A model generated the notes under the pieces. It saw only the letters and a list, made by a program, of their open reading frames with translations, did not search any database and was not told the origin of the DNA. A program made the position numbers and the translations under genes. Of a stretch of 51,063 bases of DNA, positions 16,200 to 23,301 are shown piece by piece. The stretch is taken from NCBI RefSeq assembly GCF_004762095.1, contig NZ_SIJH01000019.1, positions 1 to 51,063 of the forward strand. The letters are read 5' to 3'. Origin of the DNA: Tabrizicola caldifontis. Lineage in GTDB: Bacteria; Pseudomonadota; Alphaproteobacteria; Rhodobacterales; Rhodobacteraceae. Numbering within the stretch: position 1 is the stretch's first letter; every line of letters begins with the position of its first letter.

Positions 16200-16922
16200 T
16201 CAGGTGTAGGGCTGGACGGCCGCCCGCACCGCGCGGGCGATGTCGATGGCATTCGGCGTGTCGGAATGGATGCAGATCGAATCGCAGCGCACGGGGATGT
16301 CCGACCCATCCGTTGCCGTGCCCTTGCCTTCCGTGATCGCCCGGATGCAGCGCGCAGCCATCAGCGCGGGATCCTTGGCGTCATGCTCGCGCGTGACGAT
16401 CAGGCTGCCGTCGGGGCGGTATTCCAGATCGGCATAGAACTCTGCAATGAAGCCGTGCCCCCGGGCAGGATAGATCTTTTCATGCAGCGTGCCAGTCATG
16501 CCCAGAAGCGGCACCTTGAACACATCTGCCGCGTCGCAGACCGCGTGGGCGATCTCTTCCTGACGCGCGGCCATTCCGTAAAGGCTGCCGTGCGGCTTTA
16601 TGTGGTTCAGCTCCATCCCCTCGGCCTTCAGGAAGCCGCAAAGCGCGCCCACCTGGTAGATGATGCAGTTGGCCATTTCCTCGCGGCCCATCTTCATCTC
16701 GCGTCGGCCAAAGCCCTGAAGGTCGGGCAGGCTGGGATGGGCGCCAACCTTCACCCCGTGCTTCTTCGCCAGCCGCACCGTGGCGCGCATATGGTCGAAG
16801 TCGCTGGCGTGAAAGCCGCAGGCAACATTGGCAATGTGGATCATGGGCATGATTCCCGCATCGTCGCCCATGCGCCAGAGCCCGAAGCTTTCCCCCATGT
16901 CGCAGTTGATCGTGACCGGCAT
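16200..16922 (-). CDS. pxpA: 5-oxoprolinase subunit PxpA (LamB/YcsF family)
   Basis: The 240-residue protein has the LamB/YcsF start VTINCDMGESFGLWRMGDD and the conserved IANVACGFHASDFDHM, then HIKPHGSLYGMA and EFYADLEYRPDGSLI. Length is normal for PxpA. Within the PxpABC complex it is thought to carry the lactam-binding site. It is the first gene of the operon, with GTAGGGGGG upstream of the ATG and a 106-base divergent promoter region shared with the LysR regulator. Confidence 0.92.
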   Translation of the reverse strand: MPVTINCDMGESFGLWRMGDDAGIMPMIHIANVACGFHASDFDHMRATVRLAKKHGVKVGAHPSLPDLQGFGRREMKMGREEMANCIIYQVGALCGFLKAEGMELNHIKPHGSLYGMAARQEEIAHAVCDAADVFKVPLLGMTGTLHEKIYPARGHGFIAEFYADLEYRPDGSLIVTREHDAKDPALMAARCIRAITEGKGTATDGSDIPVRCDSICIHSDTPNAIDIARAVRAAVQPYT

Positions 16923-16976
16923 CGCCCCCCCTACTGCTACTCGATCCCGCCGCAGGTTCGCCTCGGGATGGCTTCA

Positions 16977-16998
16977 TTGCAAATTCGAATTATTGCGA
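16977..16998. promoter_or_regulatory. Candidate LysR-type operator between PxpA and its regulator
   Basis: An AT-rich island in an otherwise GC-rich divergent gap holds the quasi-palindrome TTGCAAATTCGAATTATTG followed by CGA, centred on TTCGAA. The two arms TTGCAA and TTGCGA are offset by two bases. LysR regulators typically bind such imperfect dyads close to a divergent gene. The flanking CGATACGATATC at 16996-17007 adds a short direct repeat of CGATA. Confidence 0.4.
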
Positions 16999-17028
16999 TA
17001 CGATATCAAAAAATCAGATAGGCGTTCG

Positions 17029-17934
17029 GTGTCCCTTACCATCCGGCAACTTCGCTATTTCATCGCCGCGGCCGAGACCGGTCAGGTCAGCCATGCCGCA
17101 ATGGAACTGAACATCTCGCAGTCGGCGGTGACGGCGGGGATCAAGGGGCTGGAGGCGACGCTGGGCGCCAGATTGCTGGCGCGAAACGCACATGGCGTAT
17201 CCGTGACCCCCGAAGGTGCGCGTTTCCTTTCGCGGGCCAAGGCCATAATCGCAGCGGTCGAGGAAGCCACCCGCAGCCCCCTGGGCGAGGAGACCCAGGT
17301 CACCGGCCGTCTGCGCCTGGGGCTGACCTACACGGTCGCGGGCTATTTCATGGCCCGCCACTACGCTGCGTTCCGCCGCATCTACCCCGGCATCACGCTG
17401 GAACTGTCCGAACAGCCCCGCGCGGCGATCGAGAATGCGCTGGTCTCTGGCGGTCTTGACCTTGCGGTGATGCTGACCTCGAACCTGAGCAACACGGAAG
17501 ACCTTGCCTCGGAAACCCTGTTCCGCTCGCGCCGGCGGCTGTGGCTGCCGTCGGATCACCGCCTGCTGGCTGCGCCCGAAATCAGCCTGCACGACGTGGC
17601 GCAGGAACCCTATGTGATGCTGACCGTGGACGAGGCCAGCCGGACCGCAGGGCGCTACTGGGACAGATACGGTCTGGTCCCGAAAACGGTCTTCACGACA
17701 TCGTCAGTGGAAGCCGTACGGTCGATGGTGGCCGCGGGCATGGGAGTGACCATCCTCAGCGACATGGTCTATCGACCGTGGTCTCTTGAAGGGCAACGGA
17801 TCGAACAGCGCCAGACGATAGAGCCGATACCCTCGATGGACGTCGGTCTAACCTGGTCGAACGCGCGGCCCCTGTCGGTTCCCGCCCGTGTGTTCAGTGC
17901 TTTCATCACGGCGACCCTGGGATCGGGCAGCTGA
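17029..17934 (+). CDS. LysR family transcriptional regulator
   Basis: The 301-residue protein starts with the winged helix-turn-helix: LTIRQLRYFIAAAETGQVSH, then SQSAVTAGIKGLEATLGARL and HGVSVTPEGARFL. A two-lobed effector domain follows (about residues 90-301). GTG at 17029 is the best start because it sits two codons before the conserved LTIRQLRYF; the ribosome site is weak. The upstream in-frame ATG at 16828 lies inside PxpA on the other strand. Divergent placement implies control of the pxpA-accB-accC-pxpB-pxpC operon, probably with the pathway substrate as co-inducer. Confidence 0.88.
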   Translation: MSLTIRQLRYFIAAAETGQVSHAAMELNISQSAVTAGIKGLEATLGARLLARNAHGVSVTPEGARFLSRAKAIIAAVEEATRSPLGEETQVTGRLRLGLTYTVAGYFMARHYAAFRRIYPGITLELSEQPRAAIENALVSGGLDLAVMLTSNLSNTEDLASETLFRSRRRLWLPSDHRLLAAPEISLHDVAQEPYVMLTVDEASRTAGRYWDRYGLVPKTVFTTSSVEAVRSMVAAGMGVTILSDMVYRPWSLEGQRIEQRQTIEPIPSMDVGLTWSNARPLSVPARVFSAFITATLGSGS

Positions 17935-18192
17935 CGGTCAGCCTGGTGGCACGCAGGGTGCCGCATGCGGCCCGGCGCCCGGCAAGATGACGGATGACAC
18001 CCTGATGCAGATCAAGGGCAGATCGCCAGCCGCCGGACTAGTTTGCGCACCATGCAGACCCGATTGCCGGTTTCGTGCGAGAGATCACATGACATCATCG
18101 GCACGGGTAGCCGATAGTGGGCACAGCCCGGTTGGCAGCCGCGCGAAATGGCGCACGGGGCCGGGCAAGAGCTGAGGGGGCTCGATACCGCG

Positions 18193-19167
18193 ATGGCAAG
18201 GACCGGAAGATCTTTGACAGGCAAGCCCGCCCCTGCCCATCCGATCCGGCGTGAGCGTCCGCTGCCCTGGACCGATCCGAAGCCTGACAGCGACGATCCG
18301 CGATCCTCGGATCTGGTCAATGCCATTCTGGCCAGCCCCGAATACCGCGAGGCAGACGGCGATCTGGACTTCCTGGAAAGCGGGGTGGCGCGCGGCCTGA
18401 GGCTGCAGATGGACTTCCTGAAGACCGAGACACTTTTGCAGGCGCGTGGCATCCGGCATTCCATCGTGGTCTTCGGCAGCACGCGGGTGCCCGAACCCCG
18501 CGCAGCGGCCAGGCGGGTCGAGGATCTGGAGGCCGACTGCGCGCGGAACCCCCAGGACGCCGAACTGGCGCAGCGTCTGCGCATCGCGCGGCGCGTGCAG
18601 GAAAAAAGCCGCTACTATTCAGTGGCGCGCGACTTCGGCCGGCTTGTCGGGACGGCGAGGGTCGCACCGGGTGGGCAACTTACCATCGTCACCGGCGGCG
18701 GGCCCGGCCTGATGGAAGCCGCGAATCGCGGCGCGCATGATGCCGGCGCCCCTACGGTCGGCCTGAACATCACGCTTCCCCACGAACAGTTTCCGAACCC
18801 CTATCTGACCCCGGGCCTCTGCTTCCGGCTGCATTATTTCGCCATCCGCAAGCTGCACTTCCTGCTGCGCGCCCGGGCGCTGGTGGTGTTTCCCGGCGGC
18901 TACGGCACACTGGACGAACTGTTCGAGACGCTCACCCTGATCCAGACCCGCAAGATCACGCCGATGCCCGTGATCCTGGTCGGGCAGGACTACTGGCGGC
19001 GCGTCTTCGATCCCGACTTCCTGGTCGAGGAAGGCGTGATCGACCCCGAGGATCGCGACCTGTTCTGGTTCGCGGAAACAGCCGAGGAAATCTGGTCCGA
19101 CATCCTGCGCTGGTACGATCAGGCCGGACTTCCCCTTCTGCCCGCAACGACCGACAAGGGAGACTGA
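18193..19167 (+). CDS. LOG/TIGR00730 family Rossmann-fold protein with N-terminal extension
   Basis: The 324-residue protein has the lysine-decarboxylase-like nucleotide fold: IVVFGSTRVPEP near residue 80, TIVTGGGPGLMEAANRGAHD near residue 165 and the active-site motif VVFPGGYGTLDELFETLTLI near residue 230. Family members are nucleoside-5'-monophosphate phosphoribohydrolases, including cytokinin-activating LOG. This one is much longer than the roughly 190-residue LOG type because of an N-terminal region of about 80 residues and an insert rich in Arg. ATG at 18193 was preferred over 18148 because GAGGGGG lies upstream. It is followed after two bases by the MBL-fold gene. Confidence 0.82.
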   Translation: MARTGRSLTGKPAPAHPIRRERPLPWTDPKPDSDDPRSSDLVNAILASPEYREADGDLDFLESGVARGLRLQMDFLKTETLLQARGIRHSIVVFGSTRVPEPRAAARRVEDLEADCARNPQDAELAQRLRIARRVQEKSRYYSVARDFGRLVGTARVAPGGQLTIVTGGGPGLMEAANRGAHDAGAPTVGLNITLPHEQFPNPYLTPGLCFRLHYFAIRKLHFLLRARALVVFPGGYGTLDELFETLTLIQTRKITPMPVILVGQDYWRRVFDPDFLVEEGVIDPEDRDLFWFAETAEEIWSDILRWYDQAGLPLLPATTDKGD

Positions 19168-19169
19168 CC

Positions 19170-20540
19170 ATGCGCCTGACCTTTCACGGAGCCGCAGGCG
19201 GTGTGACCGGATCATGCCACCTGCTCGAGGCGAACGGCAGACGCATCCTGATCGACTGCGGCATGTTCCAGGGCGGGCAAGAGCTGGACGAAGAGAATGC
19301 CGCCGATTTCGGCTTTGATCCCGGATCGGTGGACCTGCTTCTGCTGACGCATGCCCATCTGGACCACTGCGGACGCATTCCGCTTCTGGTCAAGCGCGGC
19401 TTTTCCGGAGAGATCATCTGCACGGCGGCGACACGCGATCTGACGAGGCTGGTCCTGCTCGATTCCGCCAAGCTGCATGAAGAGGAAGCACGTCGCAAAC
19501 GGCGGCACGGGGAAAGGACCGAGCCGCTTTATGACACCATGGACGTGTTGGACAGTCTGGACCGCTTCGGCCGGATCGCAATCTATGGACAGACCATCGA
19601 CCTGGGCGATGGAATCGTGTCGCGCTGGCATGATGCGGGACATATCCTTGGGTCCGCCAGCATCTGCCTCGACATCACCAGGAAGGGCATGACCAGGCGC
19701 ATCCTGTTCTCGGGCGACATCGGGCCGGCGGTCCGGCCGCTGCTGAATGCGCCGCAGCCCCCTTCGGGCGCGGATGTGGTGGTCATGGAAAGCACCTATG
19801 GCGACCGCGACCACAGGTCGATGGAAAGTTCGGTTGCCGAGTTCCTGGCCGTGATCCGCCGCACCGTGGCGCGCGGCGGCAATGTCGTCATTCCCACGTT
19901 TGCGCTGGAACGGGCACAGGAACTGCTGTTCGTGCTGCGGGAAGGCGCAGGCAGGGGTGCCCTACCGCACGGGCTTCAGGTCTTTCTGGATTCGCCCATG
20001 GCGATTTCGGCCACGCAGATCTACCGCCGGCATCCCGGTGATCTGAAACCGGACCTGGCCGCGCTTCTGGCCCAGGGCCGGGATCCCTTTGCCGTGCCGG
20101 AACTGCACTATGTCGAAGAGGCAGCGGAATCCATGGCACTGAATGCCATAAGATCCGGCGCGGTACTGATCGCGGGGTCCGGCATGTGCACCGGCGGGCG
20201 TGTGCGCCACCATCTGCGGCACAACCTGGGACACGCCGATTGCAGCGTGATCTTTGTCGGCTTCGCCGCCAGGGGCACGCTGGCCCGGATCATCATCGAC
20301 GGGGCACGCACGGTGAAGCTTTTCGGCGACGAGGTGCCCGTTCGCGCACAGATCCATACGATCAACGGCTTTTCCGCCCATGCCGGCAAGTCGGACCTGA
20401 TCGACTGGCACAGGAGAACCGGCAACCCGGAGGTAACCTTCCTTGTCCATGGCGAGGACGAGGCGCGCAGCGCGCTTGCCAAGTCCCTGACCGGAACACG
20501 GGTCGAGCAGCCCGTCCAGCACGAACGCCATGACCTCTAA
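19170..20540 (+). CDS. MBL-fold beta-CASP RNA-processing-type metallo-hydrolase
   Basis: The 456-residue protein has a metallo-beta-lactamase core with LLTHAHLDHCGRIPLL (zinc motif HxHxDH near residue 55), GHILGSASICLDI and FSGDIGPAVRPLL. These are followed by a beta-CASP domain with ESTYGDRDH, GSGMCTGGRVRHHL, FVGFAARGTLARII and the closing histidine in FSAHAGKSDLIDW. This layout is that of CPSF73-like RNases and relatives of YsgC-type proteins. The ATG is two bases after the LOG stop, so the two are co-translated. The role is probably RNA cleavage; its partnership with LOG and Mg2+ ATPase genes is unexplained. Confidence 0.85.
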   Translation: MRLTFHGAAGGVTGSCHLLEANGRRILIDCGMFQGGQELDEENAADFGFDPGSVDLLLLTHAHLDHCGRIPLLVKRGFSGEIICTAATRDLTRLVLLDSAKLHEEEARRKRRHGERTEPLYDTMDVLDSLDRFGRIAIYGQTIDLGDGIVSRWHDAGHILGSASICLDITRKGMTRRILFSGDIGPAVRPLLNAPQPPSGADVVVMESTYGDRDHRSMESSVAEFLAVIRRTVARGGNVVIPTFALERAQELLFVLREGAGRGALPHGLQVFLDSPMAISATQIYRRHPGDLKPDLAALLAQGRDPFAVPELHYVEEAAESMALNAIRSGAVLIAGSGMCTGGRVRHHLRHNLGHADCSVIFVGFAARGTLARIIIDGARTVKLFGDEVPVRAQIHTINGFSAHAGKSDLIDWHRRTGNPEVTFLVHGEDEARSALAKSLTGTRVEQPVQHERHDL

Positions 20541-20595
20541 CCATCCAGATCCGGCCACGGACGGAAGCGCAGGGCAAGGCAAAGGGAGCCGAGAC

Positions 20596-20700
20596 ATGGA
20601 CGCCCGCCCCCATCCTGGCCTGCGCAGAGCCTTGAGTGACCGGCGGCCCCGGCATGCTGCGGGCAATGGGTCGAGGGCCGGGGGGTTCTGCCATGGCTGA
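20596..20700 (+). CDS. Possible 34-residue leader peptide overlapping the Mg2+ ATPase start
   Basis: A small ORF begins with ATG at 20596 behind AAAGGGAG seven bases upstream, starts MDARPHPGLRRALSDRRPRH and ends with a TGA at 20698-20700. That stop lies inside the first codons of the ATPase gene (ATGGCTGA), a layout typical of translational coupling. It has three prolines and many arginines. The mgtA genes of enterobacteria are controlled by a proline-bearing leader peptide, so an analogous role is possible. High GC makes chance ORFs common, so this remains tentative. Confidence 0.3.
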   Translation: MDARPHPGLRRALSDRRPRHAAGNGSRAGGFCHG

Positions 20701-23230
20701 GGTTCCGGCTGCCTGGTGGTCATGCCCCGCCTCCGACCTGTTTGAGGCGCTGGGATCGGATTCAGCGGGTCTAGACAGCGTCGAAGCCGCAAGGCGGCTG
20801 GAAGAGGCGGGGACGAACCTTGTTTCCGCGCACCGGCGGACTGGATGGGCGGGCCTGCTGCTGCGGCAATACGAAAGCCCGCTGGTCCTGATCCTGATCT
20901 TCGCAGCCCTCGTCTCGGCGGTCGTGCAGGAATGGACCGAAGCCGCCATCATCCTGGGTATCGTCGCGGGCAGCACGCTGCTGAGCTTTGCGCAGGAATA
21001 CCGTGCCGCCCGCGCCGTCGAGGCGCTGCAGGCCCGCCTCGCCCTGACCGTCACCGTGCTGCGCGATGGCAAGCGGGTCGAGCTTCCAGCGCAGGACGTG
21101 GTGCCCGGCGACATCGTGCTTCTGTCGGCAGGCGACCTGATACCGGCGGATGGCGTGATCATCGAGGCGCGGGATTTTCTGGTCAGCCAGGCCTCGCTGA
21201 CCGGAGAATCCTTTCCGGTAGAAAAGCGCCCGGCGCCAACACCACCCGAAGCGCCGCTGGCCGAGCGGACGAACGCCGGCTTCATGGGAACATCAGTCCG
21301 CAGCGGCACTGCACGCATGCTGGTTGTCGTCACGGGCAGGGCCACGGCCTACGGCGACATCGCCAAACGGATGAGCCAGCGTGACCCGGAAACCGAATTC
21401 GAACGCGGCTTGCGGCAGTTCGGCACGCTTCTGATGCGGGTCATGATGATCATCACGATTTTCGTGCTGACGGCAAACCTGCTGCTGGACCGCCCGGTGA
21501 TCGACAGCCTGCTTTTTGCCGTTGCACTTGCCGTCGGCCTGACGCCTGAACTTCTGCCCGCCATCGTCAGCGTCACCATGGCCACGGGAGCGCGGCGCAT
21601 GGCGAAAGACGGGGTTCTGGTGCGCCGATCGGCGGCGATCGAAAACCTGGGAACCGCGGATATCCTGTGCTCTGACAAAACCGGTACGTTGACCAGCGGC
21701 CAGATGGCGCTGACTGCGGCAACTGACCCGCTGGGGCAGGAGTCGGACGCCGTATTCCGCCTGGCCCTGATCAATGCCCATTTCGAGACCGGAATCGAGA
21801 ACCCTCTGGATGAGGCGATGGTGGCCGCGGCCCCGGCCCGAGGCGTGGCCCTGCCCGACAATCCGAAGGTGGACGAGATTCCTTACGATTTCCTGCGCAA
21901 GCGGCTGACCATCGTGGTCGATCTGCCGGGCGAGGAAGCCCATCTGGTCGTCACCAAGGGATCCTTCGATACGGTTCTCGACTGCTGCGATACGATCGAA
22001 ACGCCCGAAGGCACCCTGCCGCTTGACACGGCCCAGCGGGCCCGCCTGGCCGATCTGGTCGCCGACCAGGGGGCGGAAGGGATCCGCGTGCTTGGCCTGG
22101 CCTACCGGCGGCTTCCACCAAAGGCGCGCTACGAAGTTGACGACGAAGCCGGAATGACTTTTGCCGGCTTTCTTCTGTTCTCGGATCCGCTGAAGCCGGG
22201 AATCGAAAGAACCCTTGTGGATCTGGCCAACCTGGGCGTTTCGGTGAAGATCATCACGGGCGACAACCGGCATGTGGCCGAACACGTCGCCCGCGCAGTG
22301 GGGCTGCAACCCGTCGTCATCACCGGGCCCGAACTGGTGGCCGCGCGGGACGAGGCGTTGTGGCACCTGGCCGAAGAATGCAACGTCTTTGCCGAGGCAG
22401 ACCCGCAGCAAAAGGAAAGAATCGTCCGCGCCCTGCAAACGCGCGGCCATTCGGTGGCCTACATGGGCGATGGCATCAACGACGCCCCGGCGCTGCGACA
22501 GGCAGACGTCGGCATCTCGGTCGAGGATGCGGTCGATGTCGCCAGGGAAAGCGCCGACATCGTTCTGCTGGCACCCGACCTGGACATCCTGCGCCGGGGT
22601 ATCGTCGATGGCCGCCGGACCTTTGCAAACACTCTGAAATACATCCGCATCACCACCAGTGCGAATTTCGGCAACATGATCAGCATGGCGCTGGGCACGC
22701 TGTTCCTGCCTTTCCTGCCCCTGACAGCGGCGCAGATCCTGCTGAACAACTTCATGTCCGACATCCCATCGCTGGCAGTGGCCAGTGACCAGGTCGATGC
22801 CGAAACCGTGGCACATGCGCCGCGTTGGGACCTGCGGTCGATCCGCAGTTACATGATCGTCTTCGGATTGATCAGCACGCTGTTCGACCTTGTGACCTTC
22901 GTCGTCCTCATCCGCGTCTTCGGCGCCGACCAGACCCTGTTCCAGAGCACCTGGTTCGTAGTCTCGCTGTTGACCGAGCTGGCTGTCGTCATGGTCCTGC
23001 GGACGCGCCGGGTGTTCTGGTCCAGCCGCCCCAGCCCGCTGCTGCTGCTGGCCACCATGATCATCGCCGTGCTTGGATTGTGCCTGCCCATGATGGGCGC
23101 CGTGGCGGGGCTTTTCGGAATGGCGCCCCTGCCTGTCCCGGTGCTGGCCACGGCGATCGGAATTGTGGTGCTGTACATCGCAACCACCGAAATCCTGAAG
23201 CTGGCCTTCTATTCAAGGCACGCAGACTGA
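20693..23230 (+). CDS. mgtA: Magnesium-transporting P-type ATPase (MgtA-like, P3B)
   Basis: The 845-residue inner-membrane pump has the actuator motif SQASLTGESFPVEK, the phosphorylation motif CSDKTGTLTSGQMAL and the hinge MGDGINDAPALRQADVGIS. The membrane helix LAVGLTPELLPAIVSVTMAT and the C-terminal FLPFLPLTAAQILLNNFMSD are the MgtA-type features I used for specificity. About ten membrane segments are visible. ATG at 20693 was chosen because GGGGGG lies eight bases upstream; earlier in-frame starts at 20636, 20654 and 20666 would add up to 19 residues. It is preceded by a short ORF that overlaps its start. Confidence 0.85.
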   Translation: MAEVPAAWWSCPASDLFEALGSDSAGLDSVEAARRLEEAGTNLVSAHRRTGWAGLLLRQYESPLVLILIFAALVSAVVQEWTEAAIILGIVAGSTLLSFAQEYRAARAVEALQARLALTVTVLRDGKRVELPAQDVVPGDIVLLSAGDLIPADGVIIEARDFLVSQASLTGESFPVEKRPAPTPPEAPLAERTNAGFMGTSVRSGTARMLVVVTGRATAYGDIAKRMSQRDPETEFERGLRQFGTLLMRVMMIITIFVLTANLLLDRPVIDSLLFAVALAVGLTPELLPAIVSVTMATGARRMAKDGVLVRRSAAIENLGTADILCSDKTGTLTSGQMALTAATDPLGQESDAVFRLALINAHFETGIENPLDEAMVAAAPARGVALPDNPKVDEIPYDFLRKRLTIVVDLPGEEAHLVVTKGSFDTVLDCCDTIETPEGTLPLDTAQRARLADLVADQGAEGIRVLGLAYRRLPPKARYEVDDEAGMTFAGFLLFSDPLKPGIERTLVDLANLGVSVKIITGDNRHVAEHVARAVGLQPVVITGPELVAARDEALWHLAEECNVFAEADPQQKERIVRALQTRGHSVAYMGDGINDAPALRQADVGISVEDAVDVARESADIVLLAPDLDILRRGIVDGRRTFANTLKYIRITTSANFGNMISMALGTLFLPFLPLTAAQILLNNFMSDIPSLAVASDQVDAETVAHAPRWDLRSIRSYMIVFGLISTLFDLVTFVVLIRVFGADQTLFQSTWFVVSLLTELAVVMVLRTRRVFWSSRPSPLLLLATMIIAVLGLCLPMMGAVAGLFGMAPLPVPVLATAIGIVVLYIATTEILKLAFYSRHAD

Positions 23231-23301
23231 CCGCTGGCGGAAGTGGCGGACAGCCTTCCGGGCCGGCAGACCGCAACCCATGACGCAGCGTACGCCGGAC
23301 C

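Noticed and set aside
15956-16309. N-terminal extension of the biotin carboxylase
   Set aside because: It overlaps accB and pxpA on the same strand in a different frame and is Arg-rich; the conserved start MLQKLLVANRGEIA is at 15955.
21293-22816. 507-codon minus-strand frame
   Set aside because: Antisense to the Mg2+ ATPase; low-complexity His/Arg/Gln composition.
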